DNA from: DTU072 sp050309775
GTDB taxonomy: Bacteria; Bacillota; Clostridia; Christensenellales; DTU072
NCBI GenBank assembly: GCA_050309775.1
Contig: JBNRMV010000009.1
Coordinates: 1-56,397, forward strand
Direction of reading: 5' to 3'
Length of the DNA: 56,397 nucleotides
A program made the position numbers and the translations under genes. Every line of letters starts with the position of its first letter. Within the stretch, counting starts at the first letter, position 1. The notes under the pieces were generated by a model that saw nothing but the letters and a program-made list of their open reading frames with translations, was not told the DNA's origin and searched no databases. Positions 34,909-42,242 of this stretch are shown here, piece after piece.

Positions 34909-35655
34909 GTGTACAAAGGCGAATGGTTAATATTTCTCTTTGGCGCAGTCATTGTGGCGATTATTTTGGCTATGTCAACGCTTTTTTTGATAAAAGCCAT
35001 AAGACGAGCAAAAGAAATCGGAATGGATAGCGCAAAAATCCGCGGAGCCGTCAGAAGCAGCGTTGTATTTTCGATAGTACCGTCAATACCTATCGTAATC
35101 GGCATAGGCATTATGATGCCTTGGCTGGGGCTCGCCATTCCATGGATAAGGCTGTCGGTTATCGGCGCGCTGCAATATGAAATAATAGCCATGGACCAGG
35201 CGACTGCCGCCAGCGGCGTTACTTCATATATGGGTATGACGCCTGAGATTATCGCAACGGCATTTGTCATAATGACGCTCAGCATACTGTCCGGACCGGT
35301 ATTCAATGCCATAGCTTACAAAAAGTACCAACACAAATTGAGCGAACTGCGCGAAAAAAATCAAACTTTGCTCAACACCATAACAGGCTCGTTGCTTGGC
35401 GGTATCCTTGCCGGGCTTGCCTCATATATCATTGCAGGCGGCATTTTGAATGTGCGTTCAACGGGCAGTGACAGCATTCCCGTAAGCGGCGCAGTAACAC
35501 TGTTGACGCTGGGAGTCAGCGCGGCAATAATGCTGATTTGCGGATTGTTAATAAAAGTATTGAAATGGAAGTGGCTGGAGAACTATGCTTTGCCCATAAC
35601 CATTCTTGGGGCGCTGGGCTGCGCCTTTGCGTTTATTCCGCTGTTCCCGGTGTAA
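34909..35655 (+). CDS. DUF5058 family membrane protein
   Basis: 248 residues starting at GTG 34909 after a perfect AGGAGG. About six membrane segments; the core IVPSIPIVIGIGIMMPWLG and the following GALQYEIIAMDQATAASG are typical of DUF5058, an uncharacterised family of paired membrane proteins. A cytoplasmic helix KKYQHKLSELREKNQ divides the protein. The second membrane gene begins 9 bases after its stop with GGAGGA, so both subunits are made together. A transporter or channel role is plausible but unproven. Confidence 0.75.
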   Translation: MYKGEWLIFLFGAVIVAIILAMSTLFLIKAIRRAKEIGMDSAKIRGAVRSSVVFSIVPSIPIVIGIGIMMPWLGLAIPWIRLSVIGALQYEIIAMDQATAASGVTSYMGMTPEIIATAFVIMTLSILSGPVFNAIAYKKYQHKLSELREKNQTLLNTITGSLLGGILAGLASYIIAGGILNVRSTGSDSIPVSGAVTLLTLGVSAAIMLICGLLIKVLKWKWLENYALPITILGALGCAFAFIPLFPV

Positions 35656-35664
35656 GGAGGAAAA

Positions 35665-36339
35665 ATGAAAGACAAACAGACATACAACAATGAAGTTCAC
35701 AAACTGGGCAGAGCCTTTACTTGGGGCGCTGTGGCAGTAATCTCCGTCGTACCGGTGGTCTTTTGCTTAATCACCAAGACTACGCCCAACTGGAGCATAG
35801 TCGTCAAATCTTGGGCTTTTATCCTAGGCTACTGGGCAATAGGACTTATTGAAGCCGTCAGCTATGGCCCGCTTTTGGGTACCGGCGGACAATATCAGTC
35901 CTTTATTACCGGCAACATCTCCAATCTAAAATTGCCTTGCGCCATAAATGTACAAAGTGTGCTGAAAACAAAACAAGGAAGCGAGGAAGAAGAGCTGATT
36001 ACCACCATCTCAATCGCCGTATCAACCATAGTTACCACGCTGATTATTGTAATAGGCTTGATACCGCTTTCACTTTTTTCAGACAGCATAGTAAAGGTAT
36101 TGGCTCCGGTTTCACCCTATGTCATACCTGCCATATTTGGCGGACTGGGCGTCGTGCTTTTGTCAATGTACCTGAAACTTATTATTGCGCCTTTCATCGT
36201 CTGCCTAATAATCACATTGGTTACCTTTTCTATGGGAAAGCCTCTCGGGCAAGCTACCATGATACCTATTGGCATGGCGCTTTCCGTCATATCGGCTTTT
36301 GTCATGCAGAAAATATCAAAACGCAAAAAAGCACAATAA
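35665..36339 (+). CDS. Membrane protein partner of DUF5058
   Basis: 224 residues with five or six membrane segments. A conserved-looking glycine- and polar-rich re-entrant-like loop GPLLGTGGQYQSFITGNISN follows the second or third helix, which would suit a substrate or ion path. The C-terminus is basic (KISKRKKAQ), consistent with a cytoplasmic end. Co-transcribed with the DUF5058 gene and closed by a strong hairpin 31 bases downstream. I do not recognise a named family; a two-subunit transporter is an inference from the pairing. Confidence 0.7.
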   Translation: MKDKQTYNNEVHKLGRAFTWGAVAVISVVPVVFCLITKTTPNWSIVVKSWAFILGYWAIGLIEAVSYGPLLGTGGQYQSFITGNISNLKLPCAINVQSVLKTKQGSEEEELITTISIAVSTIVTTLIIVIGLIPLSLFSDSIVKVLAPVSPYVIPAIFGGLGVVLLSMYLKLIIAPFIVCLIITLVTFSMGKPLGQATMIPIGMALSVISAFVMQKISKRKKAQ

Positions 36340-36369
36340 TCCCGGGCTTTTCCCACAAATAAACACAGC

Positions 36370-36414
36370 AAAAGACCTCACTGCATATATTAGATGTACA
36401 AGTGAGGTCTTTTT
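36370..36414 (+). terminator. 13-bp terminator hairpin containing the next gene's ribosome site
   Basis: Perfect arms AAAAGACCTCACT (36370-36382) and AGTGAGGTCTTTT (36401-36413) with an 18-base loop; T-run 36410-36414 directly abuts the ATG at 36415. GTGAGGT in the 3' arm is the only ribosome site available to the next gene, so folding would both end transcription and hide the site. Confidence 0.75.
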
Positions 36415-36852
36415 ATGCAAGTCGATCCCGGCACAATCGAAAAAATGGCAAGGGAATACAATCAGGTGTTGTCAAGCTATGAAATCTCCGACAGCGCCTC
36501 CAATATCATTGAAAAAATTATTTCTTTATCGGAAGACCAGTTGGATATCATAAACCTAATGTTGTGTCAGCAACTGTCAAGGTATTGCGCCAAAATTTTG
36601 TATTATTTGAAAACGCTGATAACCTCGGCAATAATTGCATTAAACCGGTTGCTTAACAGGGGAGAATACATACCGCCTTTCAGGACGCCGCCCCACAATC
36701 AAAGATACATATCGGCATATGCCAGACTGGTGGAAACACAGCTTGATATCTTTGTGTTGCTTGATAAATTGACTCAGTTGCGCAATGATTTGACGGATAT
36801 ACTCATTCTTGAAAACCGTGTTATGTCTGTGATATCAGTTGTGTGCAGATAA
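36415..36852 (+). CDS. Small helical protein, unknown
   Basis: 145 residues, predicted nearly all alpha-helical with amphipathic repeats (EKMAREYNQVLSSYEIS, DQLDIINLMLCQQLSRYC, VLLDKLTQLRNDLTDILI). No signal peptide, membrane segment or known motif. It starts directly behind the terminator T-run and ends overlapping the convergent ferredoxin/ASKHA gene by 18 bases. Base composition and codon use look like the neighbours, favouring a real gene, but the family is not recognised. Confidence 0.6.
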   Translation: MQVDPGTIEKMAREYNQVLSSYEISDSASNIIEKIISLSEDQLDIINLMLCQQLSRYCAKILYYLKTLITSAIIALNRLLNRGEYIPPFRTPPHNQRYISAYARLVETQLDIFVLLDKLTQLRNDLTDILILENRVMSVISVVCR

Positions 36853-37857
36853 AAAGAGCTGTTGCCACTCATCGCTTGTTACGGTGTCAACAAGGCTTAC
36901 CCTGCTGCGCAGTTTCAAAAGCTGATTTCTTACGCGGTTTTCGCCGCATGCCCTGGCTACAAACTCAAGCGTGGATTCTTCCTCGGTGACAAAGCTATAA
37001 TTTTTCAGAATATCAGCCAAAAAACTGCTTTGTTTGCCGTACAGACTTATTACGGCGCGAGGGCTTTGCTGAAGCAACAGTTCAATAGACGCCTGCAATG
37101 CCGGCGCTTCATCTGCCGAATACTCAACTCCGCTATGCGCCAAACAAAAAATATCTTCATCGGTGAACAGTCCTGCAATAAAGGGCCGGCCTGCATCAAT
37201 AATTATGCGGGGAAAACTCTTTTGCAATGCTTTACACAAATACTGCGCTCCGATATCCTCATCGACAAACGGCAGCAAATAAAGCGTCTCCCCCGGGAGA
37301 GTGTACTCCAATGCGTCCAATAGCTCGCCCTTTCCCTCGCTTGCCGCGCCCAACAGCATTTTTGCAAAGTGCGCATTTGTCGCAACGGCTATGGTGTCTG
37401 CCTTTGCTACGCCATATCTTTCAAAAAGTTCAATGCACTCCCTGCCTATAAGCGAACGCAAACCCATTGTGTCCGCAGCGGTATTCTGCAACACTGCGCT
37501 GTCAATAATATGTTCGTTTAGTATGCCTATCTCAACAGTTTGGTAATCAATAATCACAACTATGTCGCAATAGTCAAGTTTAATTTGCTGCTTTATTGCT
37601 TTTTGTTCAAAGTCAATACTTATGCCGTCTTGCGCTATTTTGTCGCAAGCAAGGCGCATGCCTTCTGCAAGCTGTTTTTCAGTAAAAAACCTCTTATCCA
37701 GTGCAGAGGGCTCTAGTTGGGGACAAAATATTTTGCATCGTCCGCAAATGCCCTTTCCTCCGCAAGGGAAGTCCATGCCGTATTGCGGCAACAATTCTTT
37801 CAGGTTGACGGCATTGGCGGCGCTTACTTCTTTATTGTTTATTCTTAATTTAATCAT
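36835..37857 (-). CDS. [2Fe-2S] ferredoxin fused to compact degenerate ASKHA domain (corrinoid-activator-like)
   Basis: 340 residues from ATG 37857. Residues 1-85 are a plant-type ferredoxin: FPCGGKGICGRCKIFC, then RLACD, supplying four cluster cysteines. The rest resembles the C-terminal ASKHA domain of RACE/DUF4445 corrinoid-activating proteins but is shorter (family about 500-650) and degenerate: IVVIIDYQTVEIGIL replaces the DIGTT-type phosphate loop, IAVATNAHFAKMLLG the VGNTTMLHLLLG block, and LPFVDEDIGAQYL the FVGAD block. The gene diverges from a B12-riboswitch operon, supporting a corrinoid link. No ribosome site is visible and the -10 box ends 6 bases before the ATG, so the mRNA may be leaderless. 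Confidence 0.78.
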   Translation of the reverse strand: MIKLRINNKEVSAANAVNLKELLPQYGMDFPCGGKGICGRCKIFCPQLEPSALDKRFFTEKQLAEGMRLACDKIAQDGISIDFEQKAIKQQIKLDYCDIVVIIDYQTVEIGILNEHIIDSAVLQNTAADTMGLRSLIGRECIELFERYGVAKADTIAVATNAHFAKMLLGAASEGKGELLDALEYTLPGETLYLLPFVDEDIGAQYLCKALQKSFPRIIIDAGRPFIAGLFTDEDIFCLAHSGVEYSADEAPALQASIELLLQQSPRAVISLYGKQSSFLADILKNYSFVTEEESTLEFVARACGENRVRNQLLKLRSRVSLVDTVTSDEWQQLFLSAHN

Positions 37858-37863
37858 ATTGAT

Positions 37864-37892
37864 ATTATAACCGCAAAAAGCTATTTTTTCAA
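37864..37892 (-). promoter_or_regulatory. Promoter placing transcription start at the ATG (leaderless candidate)
   Basis: Minus strand: TTGAAA (complement of 37887-37892), 17-base spacer, TATAAT (complement of 37864-37869). The predicted start, 7 bases after the -10, coincides with ATG 37857. Confidence 0.7.
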
Positions 37893-37904
37893 TGCAAAAT
37901 TGAC

Positions 37905-37933
37905 TTGCCAAAATAAAGTTCCGGAGTTATAAT
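37905..37933 (+). promoter_or_regulatory. Promoter of B12-riboswitch operon
   Basis: TTGCCA (37905-37910), 17-base spacer, TATAAT (37928-37933). Transcription would begin near 37940, just before the aptamer. It stands back to back with the ferredoxin/ASKHA promoter, the two -35 boxes 12 bases apart. Confidence 0.7.
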
Positions 37934-37952
37934 TATAATAAGATATAAATAT

Positions 37953-38190
37953 GTTTGCGGTGCTTTCACAAGCATAACAGGGAACAGGCAAAAAGCCGAC
38001 AGCCCCCGCTACTGTATGATTTAGGCAAAATATCCACTCCATAACTATGGGGGAAGGATTGCCCGGGAAACCGTTCAAAGTCAGGAGACCTACCGCAAAC
38101 AACACACAATTCCGGCTCGGAGGGAGAAGGGAATACGGCGGTACCGCCATTTTGCTTTTTCCTACATGCGGAAAGAGCATTTTTATTTTT
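37953..38190 (+). promoter_or_regulatory. Cobalamin riboswitch with transcription-terminating platform
   Basis: Aptamer 37953-38100: stem P1 pairs GTTTGCGGT (37953-37961) with ACCGCAAAC (38092-38100); the core shows the family landmarks AACAGGGAACAGGC, GCCGACAGCCCCCGCTACTG, a GGGGGAAGG segment and the B12-box-like AGTCAGGAGACC. Platform: a 9-bp terminator (GCTTTTTCC 38154-38162 with GGAAAGAGC 38170-38178) followed by ATTTTTATTTTT. GGGAGAAG (38122-38129) can pair with CTTTTTCC (38155-38162) as antiterminator. Bound B12 should therefore favour termination and switch off the downstream uptake genes. Confidence 0.93.
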
Positions 38191-38204
38191 GGAGGTACGA
38201 AAAA

Positions 38205-38702
38205 ATGATGAAAAAGATTGTTTGGTTGGTAATTGTACTGCTTGTGGCGTCTTGCATGCTTATGGCTTGCAAGCCTGACACAGACGCGCAGACAGATGGC
38301 CCCAAAAGCGTTACTCTTTATGTTGTGCGCGGTGAAGAAGAATTGGCAAAATACCAAAGGACGACAGAAGCGGCTACCGTTGCCGATTTGTTTTATCTGT
38401 TAGCCAATGAGGAGGACTCTCAGTTCGGATACGGCTCCACTACATCGATATACGGGCAGTTTTTGGATTCCGTAACAATTTCCACAGATACGCAAACATG
38501 GGTGTCCGAAGGCTTGTTCCCCGATGCAACAAAGGGTGAATATTGCGCTTTTTATCACACTATTGATAATATAGATTACAGAGATTATTTAATAGAAGCA
38601 AAGACCTACAACGGCATTGAGTTCTATTTCTCGGCAGTAGGCATAAATGGCGCTCCGCTAATTGACGGCGCAAGCTATCTGGTGACGGTGAACAAGTACT
38701 GA
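38205..38702 (+). CDS. DUF4430 (transcobalamin-like) lipoprotein
   Basis: 165 residues from ATG 38205, with GGAGG directly after the riboswitch terminator; the in-frame upstream ATG lies inside that terminator and is rejected. Signal peptide with lipobox LMAC (Cys22). The mature part resembles DUF4430 domains, which share the beta-grasp-like C-terminal domain of intrinsic factor/transcobalamin: SVTLYVVRGEEELAKYQ, then EYCAFYHTIDNIDYRDYL and a final GASYLVTVNKY. With B12-riboswitch control and an ECF S component overlapping it by one base, a cell-surface corrinoid-capturing protein is likely. Confidence 0.82.
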   Translation: MMKKIVWLVIVLLVASCMLMACKPDTDAQTDGPKSVTLYVVRGEEELAKYQRTTEAATVADLFYLLANEEDSQFGYGSTTSIYGQFLDSVTISTDTQTWVSEGLFPDATKGEYCAFYHTIDNIDYRDYLIEAKTYNGIEFYFSAVGINGAPLIDGASYLVTVNKY

Positions 38703-39247
38703 TGCGTAAGAGTTTTTACCACATAAAAAGCATTGTGCTAATAGCCATATGCGCAGCGCTGCTGACCGGCGGAAAAATGGCGTTGGCGGCGCTGCCCAAC
38801 ATTGAGGTTGTCACATTGTTTATAATGTTGTTTGCCTATGCTTTCGGGTTGCGCATAGCCTTGCCTGCAACGCTGATTTTTTGCGTCTTTGAAGGCGTGT
38901 TGTTTGGCTTCCATTATTGGTTGATAGCATACTTTATTCATTGGCCGGGCATAGCAATAGTGACTGCGCTTATATCAAAATTGAAGATTGCAAAAAACTT
39001 CGTCTACATTATTTTTGGAGTGCTGGGAACAGCCATGTTTGGTGTAACCACAAGCGCCATTGACGCACTGTTCGCCATGCAAGTGGCAAAGGTGAACTTT
39101 TTTGTAATGTTTTCCGTCATATATGTAAGGGGATTATTGTTTTATGCCGCGCAGATTCTGTCAAGCATATTTTTCTTAACCATAGCCTTTCCGCCGCTGT
39201 CACAATTGTTTTTGCGCACAAATAAACTTTACTTCGCCAAAGGCTAG
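38702..39247 (+). CDS. ECF transporter S component, probably cobalamin-specific
   Basis: 181 residues, five or six membrane segments, typical size for an energy-coupling-factor substrate subunit. The pattern near the N-terminus (ICAALLTGGKMALAALPNIE) and the conserved aromatic/His stretch FGFHYWLIAYFIHWPG are like CbrT/other B12-related S components. Start ATG overlaps the lipoprotein stop (TGATG). The riboswitch makes cobalamin or a precursor the likely substrate. The shared ATPases and T component (EcfA/A'/T) are not in this window. Confidence 0.82.
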   Translation: MRKSFYHIKSIVLIAICAALLTGGKMALAALPNIEVVTLFIMLFAYAFGLRIALPATLIFCVFEGVLFGFHYWLIAYFIHWPGIAIVTALISKLKIAKNFVYIIFGVLGTAMFGVTTSAIDALFAMQVAKVNFFVMFSVIYVRGLLFYAAQILSSIFFLTIAFPPLSQLFLRTNKLYFAKG

Positions 39248-39254
39248 AGTTTTT

Positions 39255-40460
39255 TTATTTCTTTGCAATGACAATTTCGTGTCTATTCTCGACATTTTGA
39301 GACACTGGCATGAACAAATCGCTATCGGCATTCTCCAGACTGATAGCATCGGCATCGTAATAAAAACTCTCGTCCGTCGTCAAATCTATTCTGATGGTGA
39401 CTGTGCCTTTTGAGCCTGCTGCTGACACAAAAAACAAATTCATGAGTGTAGCTGCGCTCATAATCATTTGCTTTTGGTCTTCGGGAAGCAATTGGGCGAT
39501 TTGGCGCAGTTGCGCAAGGTCTATATTGATATCTATGCGCATCGATGAAGAAAGGCTTTTGAGCCTGCCTGCTTGGTCCACAGAAGCGTTTATGGTAGAA
39601 TTTGGGGTGGAAATCCAGTTCGACACGGTGGGAATGACGCTTGCATACAGTCTGAGTTCCTCAGCGTACTCTTCTTCGTCAAAACCGTCCTTTGTGTCAC
39701 CTATCATATCCAAAATAAGCGATTTCAGCTTGGCCCCCGAGGTCGTCAAGGCGTACAAATATGCCTGGCTCTCTTCATTGTAATACAAGTCGGCGGCGTC
39801 ATTAACCACCCAACCGTCATTTACGCTTAAATCAATAATATTAGAGAACATTAAAAAGTCTTTTAATGTAAAAGCCGTGCCTGTCTTAAGGTTTTTTTGC
39901 AGATTCAGCACAGAATCGTCATTGACCGCCACCCAAAGCGGCATGCCTGAATCATCCAAATAATCGGGTATTTGTCCTTTTTCGACATAGTCGCCTTTGC
40001 CGTTGTAGTTGCCTAGTCCGTCATAGCCCAACTTACCTACAAATTGTGTTTCACCGCGCACATATCGCATAACTTCGGGGTCTACTCCAAGGTCCATATC
40101 AAGAGTATCGGCTAGGGTTATGATGCTGTTGACCGTCGAAATAAAATTCTCCGACACAAATGCCGAACCCAGCTTTGCGTCCATATATATCTTGTCATTG
40201 TTGAGGATTCTTTCTATTTCTATAAGCTGCCCCACGCTTATGGGTATTGTTTCCTTTGAAGAATATTGGAACATAGTAATTTTTATTCCGGCGCTAAATA
40301 CTGACTTCTTCTGTTTAGCTTTATTATATGCGGCTATGGCGGCATGTATATCGGGCTTTGGCGTGAGGTGCGAGGTATCAATATTCACCTTGCAACCTGC
40401 CAGTAGTCCGACAAGCAACAAAATGACTAATGCGCAAGCCAATATTTTTTTTGTTTTCAT
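39255..40460 (-). CDS. Lipoprotein of unknown function
   Basis: 401 residues with signal peptide and lipobox LAGC (Cys23). The mature protein has alternating beta strands and helices with an acidic middle (DGFDEEEYAEELRLY) and a late KGTVTIRIDLTTDESFYY; the repeated pattern of long amphipathic strands early on (SAGIKITMFQ, NNDKIYMDAKL) recalls LolA/LppX-like outer-face lipid-binding folds, but no signature is decisive. GGAGAG precedes the ATG. It follows alaS on the same strand by 12 bases in the reverse sense (its start lies next to the alaS end), so it may be co-transcribed with it. Confidence 0.75.
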   Translation of the reverse strand: MKTKKILACALVILLLVGLLAGCKVNIDTSHLTPKPDIHAAIAAYNKAKQKKSVFSAGIKITMFQYSSKETIPISVGQLIEIERILNNDKIYMDAKLGSAFVSENFISTVNSIITLADTLDMDLGVDPEVMRYVRGETQFVGKLGYDGLGNYNGKGDYVEKGQIPDYLDDSGMPLWVAVNDDSVLNLQKNLKTGTAFTLKDFLMFSNIIDLSVNDGWVVNDAADLYYNEESQAYLYALTTSGAKLKSLILDMIGDTKDGFDEEEYAEELRLYASVIPTVSNWISTPNSTINASVDQAGRLKSLSSSMRIDINIDLAQLRQIAQLLPEDQKQMIMSAATLMNLFFVSAAGSKGTVTIRIDLTTDESFYYDADAISLENADSDLFMPVSQNVENRHEIVIAKK

Positions 40461-40472
40461 GTTACTCTCCTT

Positions 40473-42242
40473 TTATGAAAGTATGGCCTTTATTCTGCGT
40501 ATGCCGCTGGAACTGCTTTGTTCCTTAGTTATTTTGAAAGCGCCCAATTCGCCTGTGTTGGCGGCATGCGGGCCTCCGCATATTTCTTTTGAGAATTCGC
40601 CTATCGTATATACCTTTACTTTGCTGTCGTATCTGTCGCCGAATACGCCCTCAGCGCCTATGCTCATGGCTTCGTCTACCGACATTTCTGTGAAAGTCAC
40701 TGCGGCGCATTGCTTTATGGCGGCGTTTACATAGTCCTCGACGGCGCGCAATTCCTCTGCCGTCAACGGACGGGGAAAGTTGAAATCAAAACGCAGTCTT
40801 TCGGCGGTTATGTTGCTGCCCTTTTGCTGAATGCCGCAATCTCCTAATACATTCTTAAGCGCTGCAAGCAACAAATGTGTGGCTGTGTGCAATCTTGCCG
40901 TTGCCTCTGTATTATCCGCAAGCCCGCCTTTGAATTTTTGTTCGGCGCCCGATTGCGATTTTTTTTGGTGTTCGGCAAATGCCGTCTCAAACCCTTCTAC
41001 ATCGACGGTTATGCCGTTGTCTTTTGCCAGCTCCAGCGTTATTTCAATGGGAAAGCCGAAAGTGTCATAAAGCCTGAATGCGGCTTTGCCGCTCATGCGG
41101 TTGTTTTGGATATATCTCAACAGTTTTTCAAACTCTTTTAGTCCTTGAGCCAGCGTCTTATGAAAACGCTCTATTTCCCTTTCAAGTTCCTCATATATCT
41201 TGTTGCTGTTCTGTTGCAGTTCTTTGTAAGTTTCGCCATAAATGTCGACAAAAATTTTGCTGATGTCGATAAGAACGGATTTCTCAAGTTCGAGCATTCT
41301 GGCAAAACGCACCGCCCGGCGAATAAGCCTTCTCAACACATAACCTTGGTCAACATTTGAGGGGGTGATACCTTTTTCGTCGCCCAGCATAAAAGTTGCC
41401 GTCCGAATGTGGTCGGCAATAATGCGCTGTTGGCGCACGGCTTTTTTGTCGGCGCTTTTTTGCTCAAGCAGCTCCATCACCGGAGCAAAAACATCGGTTT
41501 CATATACCGATGAGTGTCCGCCAAGCACGGCAACCGTCCTTTCCAGTCCCATTCCCGTATCAACATTTTTTTGTTTCAGCGGTTGAAAACTGCCGTCAGC
41601 CTGTTTGTCATACTGCATAAAGACATTGTTCCATATTTCAATGAATCTGCCGCAATCGCAGGCCGGGGAACAAGACGGTCCGCATGCAGGGCTGTCGGTA
41701 ATCATGAATATTTCGGTGTCGGGTCCGCACGGTCCTGTGATGCCTGCCGGTCCCCACCAATTATTCTTTTTGGGCAAAAAGTATATATTCTGCGGAAGAA
41801 TGCCGCATGCAAGCCAAGTTTGGCTGCTCTCAGTGTCTTTCGGACTGTCCTCATCGCCCTCAAAGCATGACACAGCCAATCGCTCAACGGGTATTTTTAA
41901 TTCCTTTGTTAGAAACTCAAAGCTGAATTCTATGGATTCTTTTTTGAAATAGTCGCCCAGCGACCAATTGCCTAACATTTCAAAGAATGTACAATGCGTA
42001 CTGTCGCCGACTTCGTCTATATCGCCTGTGCGCACGCATTTTTGCACATTTGCCAACCGTTTTCCCGCAGGGTGAGCTTCTCCCAAGAGATAGGGCACAA
42101 GCGGATGCATGCCGGCCGTTGTGAAAAGTACCGTAGGGTCATTGTCCGGAATCAAAGATGCCGAACTTATGACGGCGTGCCCTTTGTCACGGAAAAAATT
42201 CAAATATTTTTGGCGCAATTCGCCGCTTGTAAGTCTTATCAT
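40473..42242 (-). CDS. alaS: Alanyl-tRNA synthetase, short form lacking C-Ala domain
   Basis: 589 residues against about 870 for most bacterial AlaRS. The class II catalytic core is complete (VLFTTAGMHPLVPYLLG, CTFFEMLGNWSLGDYF, WGPAGITGPCGPDTEIF, then NVDTGMGLERTVAVL and QGYVLRRLIRRAVRFA), followed by the anticodon-type helical domain and the editing domain with HTATHLLLAAL and CGGPHAANTGELG zinc ligands. The protein ends at GIRRIKAIL, so the DHHA1/C-Ala region is absent. An extra CGPSCSPACDCG cysteine cluster sits in the catalytic part. It overlaps the upstream apgM gene by 4 bases. No frameshifted remainder is seen downstream. Confidence 0.93.
   Translation of the reverse strand: MIRLTSGELRQKYLNFFRDKGHAVISSASLIPDNDPTVLFTTAGMHPLVPYLLGEAHPAGKRLANVQKCVRTGDIDEVGDSTHCTFFEMLGNWSLGDYFKKESIEFSFEFLTKELKIPVERLAVSCFEGDEDSPKDTESSQTWLACGILPQNIYFLPKKNNWWGPAGITGPCGPDTEIFMITDSPACGPSCSPACDCGRFIEIWNNVFMQYDKQADGSFQPLKQKNVDTGMGLERTVAVLGGHSSVYETDVFAPVMELLEQKSADKKAVRQQRIIADHIRTATFMLGDEKGITPSNVDQGYVLRRLIRRAVRFARMLELEKSVLIDISKIFVDIYGETYKELQQNSNKIYEELEREIERFHKTLAQGLKEFEKLLRYIQNNRMSGKAAFRLYDTFGFPIEITLELAKDNGITVDVEGFETAFAEHQKKSQSGAEQKFKGGLADNTEATARLHTATHLLLAALKNVLGDCGIQQKGSNITAERLRFDFNFPRPLTAEELRAVEDYVNAAIKQCAAVTFTEMSVDEAMSIGAEGVFGDRYDSKVKVYTIGEFSKEICGGPHAANTGELGAFKITKEQSSSSGIRRIKAILS

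Noticed and set aside
38122..38148. GGCGGTACCGCC as the riboswitch terminator
   Set aside because: The stem leaves no workable loop and is not followed by a proper T-run; the 38154-38178 hairpin is the better terminator.
38166..38204. Earlier in-frame start for the DUF4430 lipoprotein
   Set aside because: The start codon lies in the loop of the riboswitch terminator; GGAGG stands after it and the signal peptide begins at ATG 38205.
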